Positions 61,401 to 64,000 of a DNA stretch of 64,000 nt are shown in pieces (the first letter of the stretch is position 1; each line of letters begins with the position of its first letter). This DNA comes from Larkinella bovis (GTDB taxonomy: Bacteria > Bacteroidota > Bacteroidia > Cytophagales > Spirosomataceae). The DNA is taken from assembly GCF_042655385.1 (NCBI RefSeq), contig NZ_JBHSMA010000001.1:806001-870000 (forward strand), given 5' to 3'. Under the pieces are notes generated by a model that made no database searches, had not been told where the DNA came from, and was given only the letters and a program-made list of their open reading frames with translations. A program made the translations under genes and the position numbers.

Positions 61401-61687
61401 TAAAAGGACAATTTAATCAACGTAAGCCCCTGAATGTTACGCGTTTCAATACTCTTCACCCCGGATACATACAGCAACAGGTTGACGTACTGCTTGCCAA
61501 AAAACGACTCCATCTGGTTCGGGGTAAAACCGCCATAGGGGTGCGAGATGTAAATAACCGGCAAGTCCAGGTTCGGAAAAATATCGATTTTGATCGTGCG
61601 AACGGCACCGACACCAAAATAAAAAAGCCCGGCCACCAGAACCAGTACGGTAATCGGTTTTCGTAGGGCTGAGCGGATTAAATCCAT
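58394..61687 (-). CDS. RND-family efflux pump with EF-hand-like loop in its central linker
   Basis: A 1097-residue RND permease with the usual two halves: TM1 (PITVLVLVAGLFYFGVG), a large periplasmic loop (MESFFGKQYVNLLLYVSGV), a TM2-6 bundle, a hydrophilic linker (about residues 490-560), TM7, the second loop and the TM8-12 bundle ending in IGGLIASTFAALHILPMVFAW. It belongs to the HAE/multidrug-metal group. The linker contains DLNRDGKISLFE (residues 536-547, DNA 60047-60082), which fits a canonical 12-residue calcium-binding EF-hand loop. The start at 61687 was chosen because TM1 follows directly. A GntR regulator lies upstream. Confidence 0.93.
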   Translation of the reverse strand: MDLIRSALRKPITVLVLVAGLFYFGVGAVRTIKIDIFPNLDLPVIYISHPYGGFTPNQMESFFGKQYVNLLLYVSGVKSIETRNIQGLTLIKLSFYEGTNMAQAAAEVSSYTNRAQAIFPPGSQPPFILRFDASTLPVGQLVLSSPIRTNNELQDMANVYVRAGFSSIPGLVAPAPFGGNSRTIVIKADPELLRSHNLTPDQLVAALRINNQATPAGNVRVGDLNYFTPANTTIRNVKDFENIPIFTGSVQNIYLKDVAKVEDGADITSGYVLVNGRRSVYLPITKSADASTWEVVQNLKKELPRFQSLLPEDVKLSYEFDQSVYVINSVESLIEEGIIGAILTGLMVLLFLGDPRGALIVIITIPICIISGVLFLSLFGQTINIMTLSGLSLAIGILVDESTVTIENIHQHFDMGKPKALAIWDACKEIAFSKLLILFCILAVFAPAFTMKGIPGALFLPLSLAIAFSMVTSYVMAQTLVPVLANWLMKGHEHKTNGKAQKPDVSVARELIPSENGVLVEGQPLNGKQQLAHRADLNRDGKISLFERLRLYFIRFIEWTIPYKRAITLGYFVVALGCTALFLSMIGRDVLPRVNAGQFQVRLRAPDGTRLEKTETTMLKAVDVLHGMVGKENVEITSAMVGMHGSQFSTSPIYLFMAGPQEGVLQVSLKHGFDADLDQLKDEFRAKMKAALPDIRLSFEPIELTDKILSQGSPTPIEVKVMGKNKPQNEEYANKVIAELKKIPYLRDVQIGQAIKYPAISIDIDRTRAAQLGTDISSISRSLIASTSSSRMTEKSVWIDPKSSQMYSVQVQVPENQMTSIDDIGEIPVLPNANRPVLSDVATIKKEVTYGENDNIGAIPVLSVTANLNDMDLGTATTDVKKAIANLGELPRGLSIELRGLSQVLTETLDSLETGLLTAIIVIFLMLAANFQSFKVSLVVLCTVPAVLAGSLALLLLTGSTLNLQSYMGMIMSVGVSISNAVLLVTNAEQLRLKNNNALLAAKEAAALRMRPIIMTSVAMVVGMLPMATGLGEGGSQTAPLGRAVIGGLIASTFAALHILPMVFAWVQGKSSIQSVSLDPEDKESKHYIPGVYESTH

Positions 61688-61736
61688 AACGTCATTCCGG
61701 TTTAAGTGGGTTAGTAAAAGGCTGTTTTTCAGTAAT

Positions 61737-62411
61737 TTACTGGATCTGCCCTGTAATTTTTGCCGCCCAATACCAGGCTTTTTTAGGATCTCGATCGGCG
61801 ACACTTTGCAGCAGCGACGTATGCATCGCCTGTTTGCTCAACAGCACCTCCGTGGTGATGAAAACCTCCATGAAGGATTTCTTCATTTTCTCGGCAATAA
61901 TCTTGTACAAATCCGACAGCACTTCATTTTTGGAAGCAATGGCCAGCCGGATATGAAACTGGATATCGGCCTCGATACATACCTCGGGCAAATTTTGCAA
62001 GGCGGCTTCATGGCGTTTCTGCAAACAAATTGCCATGAGTTCGATGTCTTCCTGGGTCCGGTTCAGGGCGGCTTTTTCGGCAATTTTCAATTCGAGCAAC
62101 TGACGGACTTCGTTGACCTCCGCGCCTTCGGCCCGTTGCAAACTTTGCTGAAAGGGATCGACGTTGTTTTGCCGCAATTCTACGAAGGTACCAAGCCCCT
62201 GTTGAACGCGGATCAGCCCTTTGTTCGCCAGAATGCGAATTGCTTCCCGAATTGTCGACCGGCCGACTCCAAATTGCTGCATGAATTCGGGTTCAGAGGG
62301 AAGTTTTTCGCCAATTTTGTACTGGCCCGATGTGATCTGCTGCTGCAGTTTATTGACCACTGCTTCCGCCAGACTTTCACGTTTTATGGGAATCGGTTCT
62401 GTAGTCATCAT
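61737..62411 (-). CDS. FadR-subfamily GntR transcriptional regulator
   Basis: A 224-residue regulator. The N-terminal winged helix-turn-helix (residues ~10-75) has LPSEPEFMQQFGVGRSTIREAIRIL and GLIRVQQGLGTFV, the GntR signature. The C-terminal helical FCD domain (about 85-220) binds a small ligand and, in FadR-like members, a metal through Asp/His residues (EADIQFHIRLA near 145). It is 50 bp upstream of the RND-adaptor genes on the same strand and is their probable local regulator. The ATG at 62411 or 62408 is preferred; the open frame extends to 62438. Confidence 0.92.
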   Translation of the reverse strand: MMTTEPIPIKRESLAEAVVNKLQQQITSGQYKIGEKLPSEPEFMQQFGVGRSTIREAIRILANKGLIRVQQGLGTFVELRQNNVDPFQQSLQRAEGAEVNEVRQLLELKIAEKAALNRTQEDIELMAICLQKRHEAALQNLPEVCIEADIQFHIRLAIASKNEVLSDLYKIIAEKMKKSFMEVFITTEVLLSKQAMHTSLLQSVADRDPKKAWYWAAKITGQIQ

Positions 62412-62712
62412 ATCATCTGATGAGTAAAAGTACAACACATTCCCGGCATTTGGAAAGCAGCCGAAAATTTTAAACTTTTTTTAACTTCAATTCGATTCAC
62501 TGGGAATTTGCGGAGGAAAAAGTTGTATTTTATCAGGCTACGATGCTAAAACTAGCAAACGAACGTCCCCGTTCTGTTGCCTAAAACCAGTGCCTGAAAG
62601 AACTAGTATCCCTTCCCTGCGAAGAGTTCAACTCTAACTATTAAATTTGAGGGGTGAGTTCCGGAGTCACTCCTGCCCTCCCCACCGGTTTGCCAGAAAT
62701 TGTTATGCCACT

Positions 62713-64000
62713 ATGTCCACCCTGTTGAATGAAAAGCTTGAGCTTGCCCGTAATTTTGTCCTTCATACCCACCGGAATGTTTTTCTGACGGGCAAGGCCG
62801 GAACGGGTAAAACGACGTTCCTGCGGCAGCTTCGACAGCTGACATCCAAGCGCCTGGTGGTTGTGGCCCCGACGGGCGTGGCGGCCATCAATGCGGGTGG
62901 CGTCACCATTCACTCCCTGTTCCAGCTGCCCTTCGGCGCCCTGCCGCCCGGGGCGCTCAGGCCGGAAACCCGGAAATTCACCCGGGAGAAAATCCGGCTG
63001 TTTCGCACGCTCGATTTGCTGGTCATCGACGAAATCAGCATGGTCCGGGCGGATGTACTCGATGGAATCGATGCGATTCTCCGGCGATTCCGGCACCGGT
63101 CGGAGCCTTTCGGTGGGGTTCAGCTTCTGTTAATTGGCGATATGCAGCAATTGCCTCCGGTTGTCAGAGAGGCCGATTGGACCCTGTTAAAACCGTATTA
63201 CGAAACCGCCTACTTTTTTGGGAGCCTGGCCTTGCAGAAAACACCCTATGTTTCGATTGAACTGGAGCATATTTACCGGCAAGCCGACCAGCGGTTTATT
63301 GACATTCTGAATAGCATCCGTGAAAAACGAATTACCGCATCGCAACTCGCCGAACTGAATCAACGTTACGTGGCTACTTTTTCGCCACCCGATCACGAAG
63401 GATTCATTACGCTGACGACCCACACCAGGAGTGCGCATCAAATCAACTCCGCCAAACTTCTGTCGTTGCCCACTCCCTCCCACATCCTTTCGGCAACAAT
63501 CGAAGGCGAATTTCCGGAAAATGCCTTTCCGACCGACGCCAATCTGGAACTGAAAGTGGGCGCTCAGGTCATGTTTGTCAAAAATGATTTGTCGCGAGAA
63601 AAACAATTCTATAATGGCAAGATCGGACAGATCACCGACATGGACGCGGAGATCGTTTATGTAAAATGTCCGACCGACCCCGCACCGCTGGCAGTCAGCC
63701 CCCTGGAATGGCTCAATATCCGGTATTCGATGGATCCCGAAACGCACGAAATCCGCGAAGAACCCATTGGCCGTTTCGTGCAGCACCCCCTGAAACTCGC
63801 CTGGGCGATTACGATTCATAAAAGCCAGGGCCTGACCTTTGATAAGGCGATTATCGACGCGGCTTCGGCATTTGCCCACGGACAGGTTTACGTGGCGCTG
63901 AGTCGGTGCAAAACACTGGATGGTCTGGTGTTGCGGGAACCCATTCCGTCGCACAGCATTAAAAGCGAACTGCTGCTGGATGAGTTTCACGAACAGGTTC
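62713..64000 (+). CDS. PIF1/RecD-like superfamily 1 helicase, C-terminus cut by window edge
   Basis: The frame is open from the ATG at 62713 to the window end, giving 429 residues without a stop. The Walker A motif FLTGKAGTGKTT lies near residue 25, APTGVAA (motif Ia) near 50, LLVIDEISMV (Walker B) near 100, GDMQQLPP (motif III) near 138, and WAITIHKSQGLTFDKAII (motif V region) near 365, followed by VYVALSRCKTLDGL (motif VI). These are the PIF1/RecD2-like motifs. It unwinds DNA 5' to 3' in replication or repair. A longer C-terminal part is expected past the edge. The 300-bp gap before it (62412-62712) shows no gene. Confidence 0.92.
   Translation, partial: MSTLLNEKLELARNFVLHTHRNVFLTGKAGTGKTTFLRQLRQLTSKRLVVVAPTGVAAINAGGVTIHSLFQLPFGALPPGALRPETRKFTREKIRLFRTLDLLVIDEISMVRADVLDGIDAILRRFRHRSEPFGGVQLLLIGDMQQLPPVVREADWTLLKPYYETAYFFGSLALQKTPYVSIELEHIYRQADQRFIDILNSIREKRITASQLAELNQRYVATFSPPDHEGFITLTTHTRSAHQINSAKLLSLPTPSHILSATIEGEFPENAFPTDANLELKVGAQVMFVKNDLSREKQFYNGKIGQITDMDAEIVYVKCPTDPAPLAVSPLEWLNIRYSMDPETHEIREEPIGRFVQHPLKLAWAITIHKSQGLTFDKAIIDAASAFAHGQVYVALSRCKTLDGLVLREPIPSHSIKSELLLDEFHEQV

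Noticed and set aside
60797..61666. 289-codon plus-strand frame
   Set aside because: Antisense shadow of the RND pump; composition rich in His, Arg and Gly with no domain.
1..64000. tRNA, rRNA, transposase, integrase, phage or CRISPR elements
   Set aside because: I scanned for typical T-arm sequences, direct-repeat arrays and mobile-element proteins and saw none that could be supported.

Overview
The window looks like chromosomal DNA of a Cytophagales bacterium (Bacteroidota), most likely near Spirosoma or Larkinella. The sequence evidence is the gliding-motility gene gldC, several TAnnTTTG promoter -7 elements typical of Bacteroidota, a long insert-containing IspG, a type III glutamine synthetase, and other families common in Cytophagales (DUF4159, DUF4197, FucP-type sugar transporter, acyl-CoA reductase next to a ferredoxin). 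The genus is an inference. No tRNA, rRNA, CRISPR array, transposase, integrase or phage gene was recognised.

Layout. 1-6.2 kb: a truncated DUF1264 lipoprotein, then a stress/redox group (short-chain dehydrogenase, FAD oxidoreductase fused to a Rieske domain, small membrane protein, GH1-like glycosidase, manganese catalase). 6.2-7.4 kb: a 1.2 kb stretch without a convincing gene but with three terminator-like hairpins. 7.4-13.6 kb: exported sugar isomerase-like protein, GTP cyclohydrolase I plus a 6-pyruvoyl-tetrahydropterin-synthase-type enzyme, and a sugar operon (GH109-like oxidoreductase, FucP-type transporter, galactokinase-like kinase). 13.8-28 kb: mainly housekeeping genes (ispG, yjbR-like, TPR and thioredoxin proteins, gldC, cinA, a 2-oxoacid dehydrogenase E2, deoxyribonucleotidase, acyl-CoA desaturase, rsmE, M28 peptidase). 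28-39.5 kb: nitrogen genes (glutamine synthetase III; porin plus ammonium transporter), an LTA-synthase-like sulfatase, mtaB, ferredoxin and acyl-CoA reductase. 39.6-46.6 kb: ECF sigma factor, two paralogous membrane-anchored TPR proteins with anti-sigma-like architecture, a lone receiver domain, a subtilisin-like lipoprotein and a TPR-CHAT protease. 46.6-49 kb: GH16 glucanase, CPBP membrane protease, esterase. 49.2-55 kb: a co-directional set of esterase, DinB-like protein, ATP-grasp ligase, GCS2 carboxylate-amine ligase, class I glutamine amidotransferase and a second ATP-grasp-like protein. 55-64 kb: outer-membrane-like protein, class III aminotransferase, a FadR-type regulator with an RND efflux pump and adaptor, and the start of a PIF1/RecD-like helicase.

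Two regions could be poorly described systems. The first (39.65-46.64 kb) joins a sigma factor, TPR transmembrane regulators and two proteases (CHAT and S8) predicted to sit on the periplasmic side. This suggests proteolytic release of a sigma factor, and the parts resemble the TPR-CHAT/sigma module of type III-E CRISPR systems although no CRISPR is present. The second (49.2-55.0 kb) carries three predicted amide-bond-forming or ATP-grasp enzymes with an amidotransferase and a hydrolase, which suggests synthesis of an unidentified peptide-like or gamma-glutamyl metabolite. Palindromic intergenic repeats of two families punctuate the genes, and one of them supplies the stop codon of ispG.
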